From JBLIAZ01 sp047631875 (GTDB lineage Bacteria; Bacteroidota; Bacteroidia; Flavobacteriales_C; GCA-002722245): 38,295 nucleotides of DNA. Both the position numbers and the translations under genes were made by a program. The DNA lies in assembly GCA_047631875.1 (NCBI GenBank), contig JBLIAZ010000002.1, positions 1 to 38,295 of the forward strand, read 5' to 3'. Positions 16,364 through 24,541 of the stretch are shown in pieces. Numbering within the stretch: position 1 is the stretch's first letter; every line of letters starts with the position of its first letter. The notes under the pieces are model-generated. The model was given only the letters and a program-made list of their open reading frames with translations. It made no database searches and was not told where the DNA came from.

Positions 16364-17908
16364 ATGTCAACCGAAAACAAGCCAGCCCTTCATGAGAAAT
16401 ACGCTATTAAAAAGCTGTATCCTTATCAAGAAAATTCTTTAGAAAAAATATTTTCAGCATTGGATGAGAATGGTGTAAACACCAACTTGTTATTTCAATT
16501 GCCAACAGGAGGAGGGAAAACCATTATCTTTTCCCACGTAGCCGAGCAATTCGTTAAAAAAACGGGGAAAAAAGTATTGATTCTTACTCATAGGATTGAA
16601 CTTTTAGTTCAAACCTCGGAATGTTTAAAAGGCATTGGGTTAGACAACGTAGTAATTAACTCCGAAGTCAAAGAAGTTGCTGATCAAGACGATTTCTCTT
16701 GTTTTATTGCCATGGTGGAAACACTTAACAACAGACTACAAGATAACGAGGATTTCTTACGTAACATTGGACTTGTAATTGTTGATGAGGCTCATAACAA
16801 CTCCTTCCGAAAAATATTTCAATATTTCGATAACGTGAACATGTTGGGTGTAACAGCTACCCCTCTTAGTTCCAATAGGAATTTACCACTGAACAAAAAT
16901 TACGATCAGTTGATCATAGGTGCTTCCATTTCAGATTTGATTACCAATACCTATTTGTGTACACCTACTACTTACAGTTACGATGTGAGCTTGGGAGGGT
17001 TAAGAGTAGGTATAAATGGTGATTTTACAGTAAGCTCCTCAGAAAAACTATACGGAGGTTTTGACATGCAAGACAAGCTTGTCGCAGCTTACCTAGAACG
17101 AGCTAAAGGAACTAAAACTTTGATTTTTAATCCTGGAATTAGGGTGAGTTGGATGGTGTACGATACATTTCGCGAGCAAGGAATTTCCAACATCAAACAC
17201 CTTGACAGTACTTGTAGTGATCAAGAAAGAAGAGACATTCTAAACTGGTTCCGTACTACTGACGGAGCAATTTTGTCTTCAGTAGGAATTTTAACCACAG
17301 GTTTTGATGAGCCAAGTGTAGAAACTATCATATTAAACAGGGCTACACGTTCATTGACACTTTACCATCAAATGGTAGGAAGAGGGTCGAGAGTGACCAA
17401 AAACAAAGAAAATTTTGGTATAATTGATTTAGGTAACAACAACCATAGGTTTGGGTTATGGGAAGAATTCATTGATTGGGCAGAGGTGTTTACAAACCCC
17501 GACAAATACTTGGATCAAAGTTATTTTGATGAAGTAGAAAAACAACGTGAATTAATATACACCTTCCCGGACGAAGTGATTGACAGGTTTCCAATGGATA
17601 CCGAAAGTTTATTCCTGGATGTAACAGATGTTTACGACGGGCTGATGGATAGGGGAGAAAGAGGAAACTTAACGGTTGACATTGCAATTAAAAATCATGT
17701 GGAACTCATTGCAAATAACTCTGACACTATGGATGGAAGTTTTGACTTAATTGAAGTACTTCAAGATTCTATCAAAAACAGGATTAAACTGTACACCAAT
17801 TGCATTACAAAATCCACTAAAAACTACATGGCTTACTTGCTCGAAACGTACAACCGAAAGCTGACCATGGGTGTGAGGAAAGCTATAAGGGAAAAGGAAG
17901 AGGATTAA
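16364..17908 (+). CDS. superfamily 2 DEAD/DEAH-box helicase
   Basis: A 514-residue helicase with both RecA-like lobes. Motif I FQLPTGGGKT at residues 44-53, motif Ia LTHRIELL at 74-81, motif II VDEAHNN at 140-146, motif III GVTATPL at 162-168, then lobe two with TLIFNPGIRVS at 252-262, LTTGFDEPSVETIIL at 310-324 and motif VI YHQMVGRGSRV at 334-344. This is the SSL2/RAD3-like restriction-helicase (ComFA/RecQ-distant) group often annotated 'DEAD/DEAH box helicase'. The C-terminal 150 residues carry no domain I can name. No nuclease, methylase or other defence gene is next to it, so it is not read as part of a restriction or defence island. A role in DNA or RNA repair is possible. Confidence 0.9.
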   Translation: MSTENKPALHEKYAIKKLYPYQENSLEKIFSALDENGVNTNLLFQLPTGGGKTIIFSHVAEQFVKKTGKKVLILTHRIELLVQTSECLKGIGLDNVVINSEVKEVADQDDFSCFIAMVETLNNRLQDNEDFLRNIGLVIVDEAHNNSFRKIFQYFDNVNMLGVTATPLSSNRNLPLNKNYDQLIIGASISDLITNTYLCTPTTYSYDVSLGGLRVGINGDFTVSSSEKLYGGFDMQDKLVAAYLERAKGTKTLIFNPGIRVSWMVYDTFREQGISNIKHLDSTCSDQERRDILNWFRTTDGAILSSVGILTTGFDEPSVETIILNRATRSLTLYHQMVGRGSRVTKNKENFGIIDLGNNNHRFGLWEEFIDWAEVFTNPDKYLDQSYFDEVEKQRELIYTFPDEVIDRFPMDTESLFLDVTDVYDGLMDRGERGNLTVDIAIKNHVELIANNSDTMDGSFDLIEVLQDSIKNRIKLYTNCITKSTKNYMAYLLETYNRKLTMGVRKAIREKEED

Positions 17909-17981
17909 AAATCACCTTAGGACCAAATCATGGTTAAAGACAGCGGTATGTTGGTCTGATTCAAAGATTTTATTGTAAAAT

Positions 17982-17989
17982 TACTTTTG
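17982..17989 (+). promoter_or_regulatory. possible distal -7 box for secA
   Basis: TACTTTTG is an exact TAnnTTTG match. Transcripts from it would start near 17996, so the hairpin at 17999-18033 would lie at the very 5' end of the secA mRNA. No TTG lies 18-22 bases upstream, which lowers confidence. Confidence 0.35.
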
Positions 17990-17998
17990 AAATTTTGT

Positions 17999-18039
17999 GA
18001 GGAATTTGCAGCAATTAAAGATGTTAATTCCTCTTTTTT
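17999..18039 (+). terminator. hairpin plus T-run between helicase and secA
   Basis: GAGGAATT (17999-18006) pairs perfectly with AATTCCTC (18026-18033) across a 19-base loop and is followed at once by TTTTTT (18034-18039). The stem has only three G-C pairs in eight, and the loop is long, so it is a weak-to-moderate terminator. It could end helicase transcripts, 90 bases after the stop, or act as an attenuator in the secA leader. Confidence 0.55.
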
Positions 18040-18043
18040 AGGT

Positions 18044-18051
18044 TATTTTTG
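18044..18051 (+). promoter_or_regulatory. proximal -7 box for secA
   Basis: TATTTTTG matches TAnnTTTG exactly, 28 bases before the chosen secA ATG at 18080 and just after the hairpin T-run. It supports the ATG at 18080 rather than an earlier start in the same open frame (17987), which lies upstream of this box. Confidence 0.45.
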
Positions 18052-18079
18052 TTGCTCAAAATTTGCACAAAAGTATACG

Positions 18080-21000
18080 ATGATAAAATCCATTTCAAAG
18101 GCGATTACCAAAATATTTGGTAGTAAATCAGACAAAGACATAAAAGTTATTTTACCCCTTGTTAAGAGTATAATTGCTGAGCAAGAAAAACTTAAGTCAT
18201 TGTCTCACGATGAGATAAGAGCGAAAACAGCGGAGTTTAAAAAATCCATTAAAGATCACATTGCGCTTGAGGAAGGCAAAATCGAAGAACTTACTAAAAA
18301 GGCTAACGATCCTGCTGTATTGGTGAAAGAAAAAACTGAGATTTTCAAAGAAATTGATGTCTTATCCACTGCGATAGAAATAAAAATTGAAGAGGCGCTG
18401 AACAACATATTGCCTCAAGCGTTTGCAACAATGAGAGAAACCTCTAGAAGGTTCAAGGACAACAAATCAATAGTTGTTACCGCAAGCGACAACGATAAAG
18501 AGTTGGCTACCACAAAAGATTACGTTGAAATCACTGATGCTAAAGCCGAATTTTCTACCACCTGGATAGCTGGAGGAAATGAAATTAACTGGGACATGGA
18601 GCAATACCAAGTGCAGTTAATTGGTGGTGCAGTACTTCACTCTGGTAAAATTGCGGAAATGGGAACAGGAGAAGGGAAAACCTTGGTTGCAACCTTACCT
18701 GTTTACTTGAATGCTCTTGCTGGGAAAGGAGTGCACTTAATTACAGTGAATAATTATTTGGCAAAAAGGGATTGTGAATGGATGGGTCCTTTGTTTGAAT
18801 TTCACGGATTAAGCATTGATTGTATCGACAATTACGAGCCTAATTCTGACGGAAGAAGAAAAGCATACAATTCCGATATCACTTACGGAACAAACAGTGA
18901 GTTTGGATTTGATTATTTGAGGGACAACATGGCAAACGATGTCAACTTATTGGTGCAAAGAAAGCATCATTATGCCATTGTCGATGAAGTTGATTCTGTG
19001 TTAATTGATGACGCTAGGACACCCTTAATTATCAGTGGTCCTTCATCCAGAAAACAAAATTTACAGTACGACGAACTTAAACCTTTTGTTCAAGAATTGG
19101 TTCAAGCTCAGAGGTCGATGGTGACAAAAACATTGTCTGAGGCCAAAAAATTATTGGCTGCCGAGGACAAAGAAAATGGAGGAATAGAATTATTGCGAGC
19201 TTTCAGGGGGTTGCCTAAAAACAAGCCTTTAATTAAGTTTTTAAGTGAGCAAGGGGTAAAACAATTGCTTCAAAAAACGGAAAATAACTACATGCAAGAG
19301 CAAGGGAAACACATGCACATCATTGACGATGAGCTTTTCTTTGTAATTGACGAAAAAACCAATGCCATTGAACTCCGAGAAAAGGGAGTTGCTTTAATTT
19401 CGAAGTCTATATCGGACAAAGACTTTTTTGTATTAGAGGACATCGGAGCTGTATTTGCCGAGCTTGAACAACAGGAGCTTCCTGTCAAAGAAGAGGCAAC
19501 AAAAAGGAATCAAATTACCCAAGCATATTCTATAAAAGTGGAAAGATTGCACACCATGCAACAACTGGTCAAAGCATTTACTTTGTTTGAAAAGGATGTG
19601 GATTACGTGGTTATGGACAGTGCTGTGAAAATTGTGGATGAGCAAACTGGTAGGGTTATGGATGGGCGACGATGGAGTGATGGATTACATCAGGCTGTGG
19701 AAGCGAAAGAGGGGGTGAAAGTAGAGGCGATTACTCAAACTTTTGCATCAGTAACACTTCAGAATTATTTCAGGATGTACCATAAGTTAAGTGGTATGAC
19801 AGGTACCGCAATGACAGAAGCGGCTGAACTTTGGGATATTTACAAATTGGATGTGGTTGAAATCCCGACCAACAAACCTATCATTAGGGATGACAGACAA
19901 GATAAAGTGTACAAAACACAGCGTGAAAAGTTTAATGCTGTCATCGAAGAAATAAACGAAGTAACCAAATTAGGAAGGCCAGCTTTAGTGGGAACAACAT
20001 CCGTTGAAATTTCAGAACTCCTAAGCAGGGCATTGAAAATGAGAGGAATCAAGCACAATGTCTTGAACGCAAAGCGACATGAGCAAGAAGCCAACATTGT
20101 AAAACAAGCAGGCCAAAAGGCGATGGTTACCATTGCCACAAACATGGCAGGAAGGGGAACAGATATTAAGTTGAGTGAAGAAATTAAAGCTGCTGGTGGA
20201 TTAGCAATTATTGCTACTGAAAGACACGAGTCACGTCGAGTTGACAGGCAGCTAAGGGGTAGAGCTGGTCGTCAAGGAGACCCAGGGTCATCACAGTTTT
20301 TCGTATCACTTGATGACAACTTGATGCGTTTATTTGGTTCGGAAAGAATTGCCAAATTAATGGATAGAATGGGACTAGAGGAGGGTGAAGTGATTCAACA
20401 TTCCATGATTTCTAAATCCATTGAAAGAGCACAAAAAAAGGTGGAGGAGAACAACTTTGGAATGAGAAAGCGTTTATTGGAATACGATGACGTAATGAAT
20501 GCTCAAAGAGAAGGGATTTATCAAAAAAGAAGAAATGCCTTATACGGTGACAGGTTAAGTATCGATATTTCAACTACATTGTTAAGTACCATCGAAGCAG
20601 TGATTTACAAGTATCATCCTTCCAAAGATTACGAAGGATTTAAAGACGAAATGGTCGTTTTATTCGGAATGAGCAGCCCATTGACAGAGGAGGATTTTAC
20701 AGGTAAATCGGATCAAGGAGTGTACGAAATTATCACTCCATTAATCATTAATAGATTCAAAGAAAAAAGAGCGAACCTTGCAAAAATTACTTTTCCAGCA
20801 ATTAAGGACGTGTACGAGAATAAAGGAAAAGAGTTTACCAATATGGCTATCCCAATGACTGACGGGGTAAAGGTTTTTGAGTTAAGCGTAAACATCAAAA
20901 AAGCATATGAAACAGAAGGAAAGGAAGTAGTTGATAGGTTTGAAAGAGCAATTACGCTCATGATAATTGACGAGCAATGGAAAGAGCATTTGCGTGAAAT

Positions 21001-21376
21001 GGATGATTTAAGAACAAACGTTCAAAATGCATCCATGGAGCAAAAAGATCCTTTGCAAGAATTCAAAAGGCACTCCTATATTATTTTCAAAGAGATGTTA
21101 GACAAGACTAACGCCGAAATTGTATCATTTTTAATGAAAGGTGGGGTTTACCAAAATCCTACTGAAGGAGGGCAGCAAGTCCCAAGAGTATTAGCTGAAA
21201 ACAGAGCTATATCTGGATCAGTGGAAGGTTCAGCCAACAGAGGAGAAGCTCTGGAACGAGAAAATAAACCAGTTAAAAAAACTCCTGTGGTAGCTGAAAC
21301 TAAAGTGGGTCGAAATGAACCATGCCCTTGCGGAAGTGGGAAAAAGTTCAAGGCGTGTCATGGGAAAAACGGGTAA
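18080..21376 (+). CDS. secA: preprotein translocase ATPase SecA
   Basis: The frame is open from 17987, but the ATG at 18080 gives the family-like start MIKSISKAITKIFGSKSDKD and lies after a promoter-like box, so the product is 1,098 residues. SecA is the cytoplasmic motor that pushes unfolded preproteins through SecYEG. Seen: motif I GTGEGKT at residues 195-201, ITYGTNSEFGFDYLRDNM, DEVDSVLIDDARTPLIISG, the GMTGTAMTEA and RGTDIKL motifs, QLRGRAGRQGDPGSSQFF, the scaffold region ALYGDRL, and the C-terminal zinc tail GRNEPCPCGSGKKFKACHG (Cys1082, Cys1084, Cys1093, His1094). It is about 200 residues longer than the E. coli protein; the extra length lies largely after DEVDSVLIDDARTP, and from memory such an insert is usual in Bacteroidota. 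Confidence 0.97.
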   Translation: MIKSISKAITKIFGSKSDKDIKVILPLVKSIIAEQEKLKSLSHDEIRAKTAEFKKSIKDHIALEEGKIEELTKKANDPAVLVKEKTEIFKEIDVLSTAIEIKIEEALNNILPQAFATMRETSRRFKDNKSIVVTASDNDKELATTKDYVEITDAKAEFSTTWIAGGNEINWDMEQYQVQLIGGAVLHSGKIAEMGTGEGKTLVATLPVYLNALAGKGVHLITVNNYLAKRDCEWMGPLFEFHGLSIDCIDNYEPNSDGRRKAYNSDITYGTNSEFGFDYLRDNMANDVNLLVQRKHHYAIVDEVDSVLIDDARTPLIISGPSSRKQNLQYDELKPFVQELVQAQRSMVTKTLSEAKKLLAAEDKENGGIELLRAFRGLPKNKPLIKFLSEQGVKQLLQKTENNYMQEQGKHMHIIDDELFFVIDEKTNAIELREKGVALISKSISDKDFFVLEDIGAVFAELEQQELPVKEEATKRNQITQAYSIKVERLHTMQQLVKAFTLFEKDVDYVVMDSAVKIVDEQTGRVMDGRRWSDGLHQAVEAKEGVKVEAITQTFASVTLQNYFRMYHKLSGMTGTAMTEAAELWDIYKLDVVEIPTNKPIIRDDRQDKVYKTQREKFNAVIEEINEVTKLGRPALVGTTSVEISELLSRALKMRGIKHNVLNAKRHEQEANIVKQAGQKAMVTIATNMAGRGTDIKLSEEIKAAGGLAIIATERHESRRVDRQLRGRAGRQGDPGSSQFFVSLDDNLMRLFGSERIAKLMDRMGLEEGEVIQHSMISKSIERAQKKVEENNFGMRKRLLEYDDVMNAQREGIYQKRRNALYGDRLSIDISTTLLSTIEAVIYKYHPSKDYEGFKDEMVVLFGMSSPLTEEDFTGKSDQGVYEIITPLIINRFKEKRANLAKITFPAIKDVYENKGKEFTNMAIPMTDGVKVFELSVNIKKAYETEGKEVVDRFERAITLMIIDEQWKEHLREMDDLRTNVQNASMEQKDPLQEFKRHSYIIFKEMLDKTNAEIVSFLMKGGVYQNPTEGGQQVPRVLAENRAISGSVEGSANRGEALERENKPVKKTPVVAETKVGRNEPCPCGSGKKFKACHGKNG

Positions 21377-21436
21377 AAGAATAGTTATTAGAACTTAGTT
21401 GTTAGCTAATAAGAAAACTAAAATACATCTCAAACC

Positions 21437-21467
21437 TTGTATAAACCCATCAACCTTATTACTTTTG
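21437..21467 (+). promoter_or_regulatory. promoter of the ferredoxin gene
   Basis: A -33 TTG (21437-21439), a 20-base spacer and an exact -7 box TACTTTTG (21460-21467). Expected start near 21474, about 23 bases before the ATG at 21497. One of the cleanest promoters in the window. Confidence 0.7.
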
Positions 21468-21496
21468 TGACAATTATTACTTAAAAGAAATTTACA

Positions 21497-21844
21497 ATGG
21501 CAATTATAATAACAGACGAATGCATTAACTGCGGAGCATGTGAACCAGAATGTCCAAACAATGCAATATATGAAGGAGGAGTTGAATGGAGGTTAGCAGA
21601 CGGAACTTCTCTTACAGGTGATCAAAAAACACCAATGGGTAATTCGTATGATGCCGAAGCAGAGCAAGAGCCTGTCGACATGGATGTATATTACATTGTA
21701 CCTGATAAATGCACAGAGTGTGTTGGATTTCACGATGAGCCACAATGCGCGGCAGTTTGTCCAGTAGATTGCTGTGTTGATGATGAAGACCACAGAGAGT
21801 CTGATGACTTTTTGAAGTCCAAAAAAGAATTCATGCACTTATAA
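21497..21844 (+). CDS. 2[4Fe-4S] ferredoxin
   Basis: A 115-residue soluble electron carrier. The first cluster motif is CINCGACEPECP near residues 9-20. The second is CTECVGFHDEPQCAAVCPVD, where a short insert lies between the second and third cysteines, a spacing seen in the YfhL/Alv-type ferredoxins. An acidic segment between the clusters (EAEQEPVDMDVYY) and an acidic C-terminal region are typical of redox partners that dock by charge. It is transcribed alone: own promoter at 21437-21467 and own terminator at 21908-21932. The partner enzyme is not evident from context. Confidence 0.92.
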   Translation: MAIIITDECINCGACEPECPNNAIYEGGVEWRLADGTSLTGDQKTPMGNSYDAEAEQEPVDMDVYYIVPDKCTECVGFHDEPQCAAVCPVDCCVDDEDHRESDDFLKSKKEFMHL

Positions 21845-21907
21845 TGAGGATCTAATTCTCATTTGATTACTTGAAAAAGTATTAAACATAATAGTTGTTA
21901 CAAAAAG

Positions 21908-21932
21908 AGCTGATATCCATCAGCTTTTTTTT
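21908..21932 (+). terminator. Rho-independent terminator after the ferredoxin gene
   Basis: AGCTGAT (21908-21914) pairs perfectly with ATCAGCT (21919-21925) across a 4-base ATCC loop, followed by a T-run to 21932 and preceded by an A-run that can extend the stem. It lies 63 bases after the ferredoxin stop and separates that gene from hemA. Confidence 0.9.
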
Positions 21933-22003
21933 ATTCATGACAATTTCGTGACAATCCATTGACATAAGATTGAGATTTTTGAGGTAGCCAAACTGATCAC
22001 CTT

Positions 22004-23227
22004 TTGAAAACATTTAAAATCATATCTTTCACCCATAAAACCACTGATCTGGTGAACATGGGGAAGTTGCACATTGAGGCGGCTAAGCGAAAGGAAAGGT
22101 TATCCCTGTTTTTGGACATTGGTATTTCAGAAATACAATATTTATCCACTTGTAACAGAGTGGAACTAATGATAGTGGATGATGTACCATTCAACGAATC
22201 AAGACTATCAGAAGTGTTTTCGACATTAAATCCCCAGTGGAATGATACTGAAATAAGATGGGCTCTTGATAATAGTGCTGCTTACATTGGATTAGATGCG
22301 ATTATGCATTTGTTTAGAACGGCGTCTTCTTTGGATTCTTTAGTGATTGGCGAACGAGAAATAATTACACAAGTAAGGAAATCTTATGATGAATGTCATA
22401 AGTGGGGTTTAACTGGTGACTACCTACGGTTAATCATGAGTAAAACCATTGAATGTGCTAAGGAAGTTTATACGCATACCAACATAGCTAAAAATCCAGT
22501 TTCAATTGTTTCCCTAGCCTACAGAACTCTGCGAGATTTAAATTTAAAAAACGATTCTCGCGTCTTGGTAGTAGGAGCAGGTGAAACGAATACTACCATG
22601 TGTAAATTTTTATTTAAGCATGGATTTAAAAACTTTACCGTAATAAACAGGACATTAAGTAAAGCTCAATCGTTAGCTGATCAAGTAAAAGGAAAAGCTT
22701 TAGCATTAAGTGATTTGCATACCCATAAGGACGGATTTGATTTGCTCGTGACTTGCACAGGAAGTGAGGACCCAATATTTACGAAATCTGTTTACGATAA
22801 ATTACTAATTGGTGAAACCACTAAAAAAACTATTGTGGATATAGCTGTACCTACGGATGTAGATGCGTCAATTGTGACCGAATATGCTGTCAATTACATT
22901 GAAATAAATCAATTAAAAGGTATCTCCAATAAAAACCTTGAAGCTAGAAAACAAGAAATAAGTAAATGTGAATCATACATTTCAAATAAGCTTGAAGAAT
23001 TTAAACAACACTACAAGGAAAGAAAAGTTGAAATTGCCATGAAAAGGGTGCCGCAACAAATAAAAGAAATAAGAACCCTTGCAGTTTCAGAAGTGTTTTC
23101 AAAAGAACTCGAAACCCTTGACGAATCAAGCAGAAAGGTTCTTGACGACATGTTGGCCTACATGGAAAAGAAATACATCTCTGTTCCAATGAAGATGGCA
23201 AAAGAAATTTTGTTGAAAAATTCTTAA
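22004..23227 (+). CDS. hemA: glutamyl-tRNA reductase (TTG start)
   Basis: A 407-residue enzyme reducing glutamyl-tRNA to glutamate-1-semialdehyde with NADPH, the first step of C5-pathway haem synthesis. Seen: KTFKIISFTHKTTDL at the start, the catalytic-cysteine motif LSTCNRVELMI (Cys50), FRTASSLDSLVIGEREIITQV, VSIVSLAYRTLRDL, the Rossmann glycine loop VVGAGETNTTM, and the dimer helix at the C-terminus. The start is TTG: the family-conserved first strand begins immediately after it, the frame has no ATG between it and the upstream stop at 21980-21982, and the first internal ATG (within VNMGKLH) would remove the conserved strand. Two TGACAAT repeats lie upstream at about 21938 and 21949. Other hem genes are not adjacent. 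Confidence 0.96.
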   Translation: MKTFKIISFTHKTTDLVNMGKLHIEAAKRKERLSLFLDIGISEIQYLSTCNRVELMIVDDVPFNESRLSEVFSTLNPQWNDTEIRWALDNSAAYIGLDAIMHLFRTASSLDSLVIGEREIITQVRKSYDECHKWGLTGDYLRLIMSKTIECAKEVYTHTNIAKNPVSIVSLAYRTLRDLNLKNDSRVLVVGAGETNTTMCKFLFKHGFKNFTVINRTLSKAQSLADQVKGKALALSDLHTHKDGFDLLVTCTGSEDPIFTKSVYDKLLIGETTKKTIVDIAVPTDVDASIVTEYAVNYIEINQLKGISNKNLEARKQEISKCESYISNKLEEFKQHYKERKVEIAMKRVPQQIKEIRTLAVSEVFSKELETLDESSRKVLDDMLAYMEKKYISVPMKMAKEILLKNS

Positions 23228-23306
23228 TTTTATTGCTTTTTATCAAGCCCTAATCAGCTGATTATATAGTACATTCGTGGTCTGAGTACAATTAAAAAAC
23301 ACCCAG

Positions 23307-24449
23307 TTGAGCGACAGCGACAGCATTAAATTAGAAGAAGTAATCCATGACATGCTGTATAAGTATGATTGTGTTGTTATTCCTGGATTTGGAGGTTTTG
23401 TATCGCAGTACCTTGGGGCTCAAATATTGACTGACAAGAATTTAATTCTCCCTCCTAGTAAAAGTTTAATATTTAACGCGCTACTCAAAAAAAATGATGG
23501 CCTTGTTGCTCAGGAAATCGTACTTAAATATAAAATAACATACCAAGAGGCGCTTAACGTCATAGAGCTGCAAGTAGACCAGTGGCTCATCGTATTGTCA
23601 TCCTCAAAAAGAATAACAATTTCAGGCGTTGGTTCGTTAATGAGCAACAAAAAAGGTGCTATAATTTTTACACAAAATTTAAAAACCAATTTTTTAAATG
23701 ATGCTTATGGTCTTGCTGTCATTAAAGCTCAAGTCCTTAAAAAAGAAGGGATCTCAGGGAAAATAAAAGAAGAATTTGTACAACGTCAAGCTTCGCCTTC
23801 CTTTAATAAAAACGTTAAAAAAATTGTATCAGGAGGAGCTTTGGCAGCAGCGATATTAGTGATGTTTGTTTGGAGCTACATTAACATTGATGTAGTCCAG
23901 CGTCAAGCTGAATCGTTAGGCTTGTTTTTTACCACAGCTGAAGATGTGATTCCTACACCCATTGAGGACAGTGCAATCAACGAGGGAATTATTGATGCTC
24001 CAATTTTAATTACCAACAAAACTACTGATAGTTCGAATCTACACGATTCCATCATAGAAACTAGTTCAGTACTTACTGAGGATATTTATGTCACCGATTT
24101 ACCTGATGATGAAATACTTGGGGTGCGCGAAATCAATACAAACCAGGAGAAGGAAGAAGCTAAAATTGACAATACCGAAGTCCATTCAGAAACAACAGAG
24201 GCTTTAGGTCATGATGCATACCAAGGTAAATACGTTGTAGTAGCAGGATGTTTTAGGTCTTTGCACAACGCTACTAATTTTGTGAATAACCTTAAGTCGC
24301 TTGGGTATGAAGCTCATTTATCTGGTAAATCAGAAAAAGGTTTACACATGGTCGCTTACGGATCGTATAACAACAGGTCAGATGCTTTAAAATCGATGCG
24401 CTGGATACAATCAACTCACAATGCACAAGCGTGGATGACTACGAGATAA
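23307..24449 (+). CDS. HU-CCDC81-like/SPOR-domain membrane protein (TTG start)
   Basis: A 380-residue protein with three parts. Residues 1-150 resemble the Bacteroidota HU-like pair (HU-CCDC81 type): IHDMLYKYDCVVIPGFGGFV, then a basic stretch with ISGVGSLMSNKKG. A single membrane helix is at about 171-193 (VSGGALAAAILVMFVWSYI). An acidic linker leads to a C-terminal SPOR domain at 306-380 (QGKYVVVAGCFRSLHNATNF, MVAYGSYNNRSDALKSM), a fold known to bind denuded glycan strands at division sites. The topology is then HU-like part in the cytoplasm and SPOR part in the periplasm. The start is TTG; the first in-frame ATG would cut into the HU-like domain. A near-match -7 box, TACATTCG, lies at 23270-23277. 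A link between nucleoid or cytoplasmic partner and septal wall is an inference. Confidence 0.85.
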   Translation: MSDSDSIKLEEVIHDMLYKYDCVVIPGFGGFVSQYLGAQILTDKNLILPPSKSLIFNALLKKNDGLVAQEIVLKYKITYQEALNVIELQVDQWLIVLSSSKRITISGVGSLMSNKKGAIIFTQNLKTNFLNDAYGLAVIKAQVLKKEGISGKIKEEFVQRQASPSFNKNVKKIVSGGALAAAILVMFVWSYINIDVVQRQAESLGLFFTTAEDVIPTPIEDSAINEGIIDAPILITNKTTDSSNLHDSIIETSSVLTEDIYVTDLPDDEILGVREINTNQEKEEAKIDNTEVHSETTEALGHDAYQGKYVVVAGCFRSLHNATNFVNNLKSLGYEAHLSGKSEKGLHMVAYGSYNNRSDALKSMRWIQSTHNAQAWMTTR

Positions 24450-24469
24450 GAAACTTTGTGTTTTCATTC

Positions 24470-24485
24470 AAAAGCTTGAGCTTTT
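24470..24485 (+). terminator. weak hairpin after the SPOR-protein gene
   Basis: AAAAGC (24470-24475) pairs with GCTTTT (24480-24485) around a TTGA loop, 21 bases after the stop. The stem is short and mostly A-T and the T-run is only four bases long, so it may be a weak terminator or nothing. A near-match -7 box TATCTTCG (24512-24519) follows and may serve the next gene. Confidence 0.3.
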
Positions 24486-24541
24486 CATGCAATGATTTCA
24501 CGTGAAATAAGTATCTTCGTGACCTTAAAAATTAGATAAAA

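Noticed and set aside
16364..17908. Helicase as part of a defence or restriction system
   Set aside because: No nuclease, methyltransferase, phage or mobile gene is adjacent; flanks are an aminotransferase and secA. An isolated housekeeping-type helicase is the simpler reading.
17987..18079. 31-codon N-terminal extension of SecA, or a SecM-like arrest peptide in the leader
   Set aside because: The extension starts with TTG, overlaps a hairpin and promoter-like box, and the family N-terminus begins at the ATG at 18080; no separate start-stop frame with a signal peptide and arrest-like end is visible.
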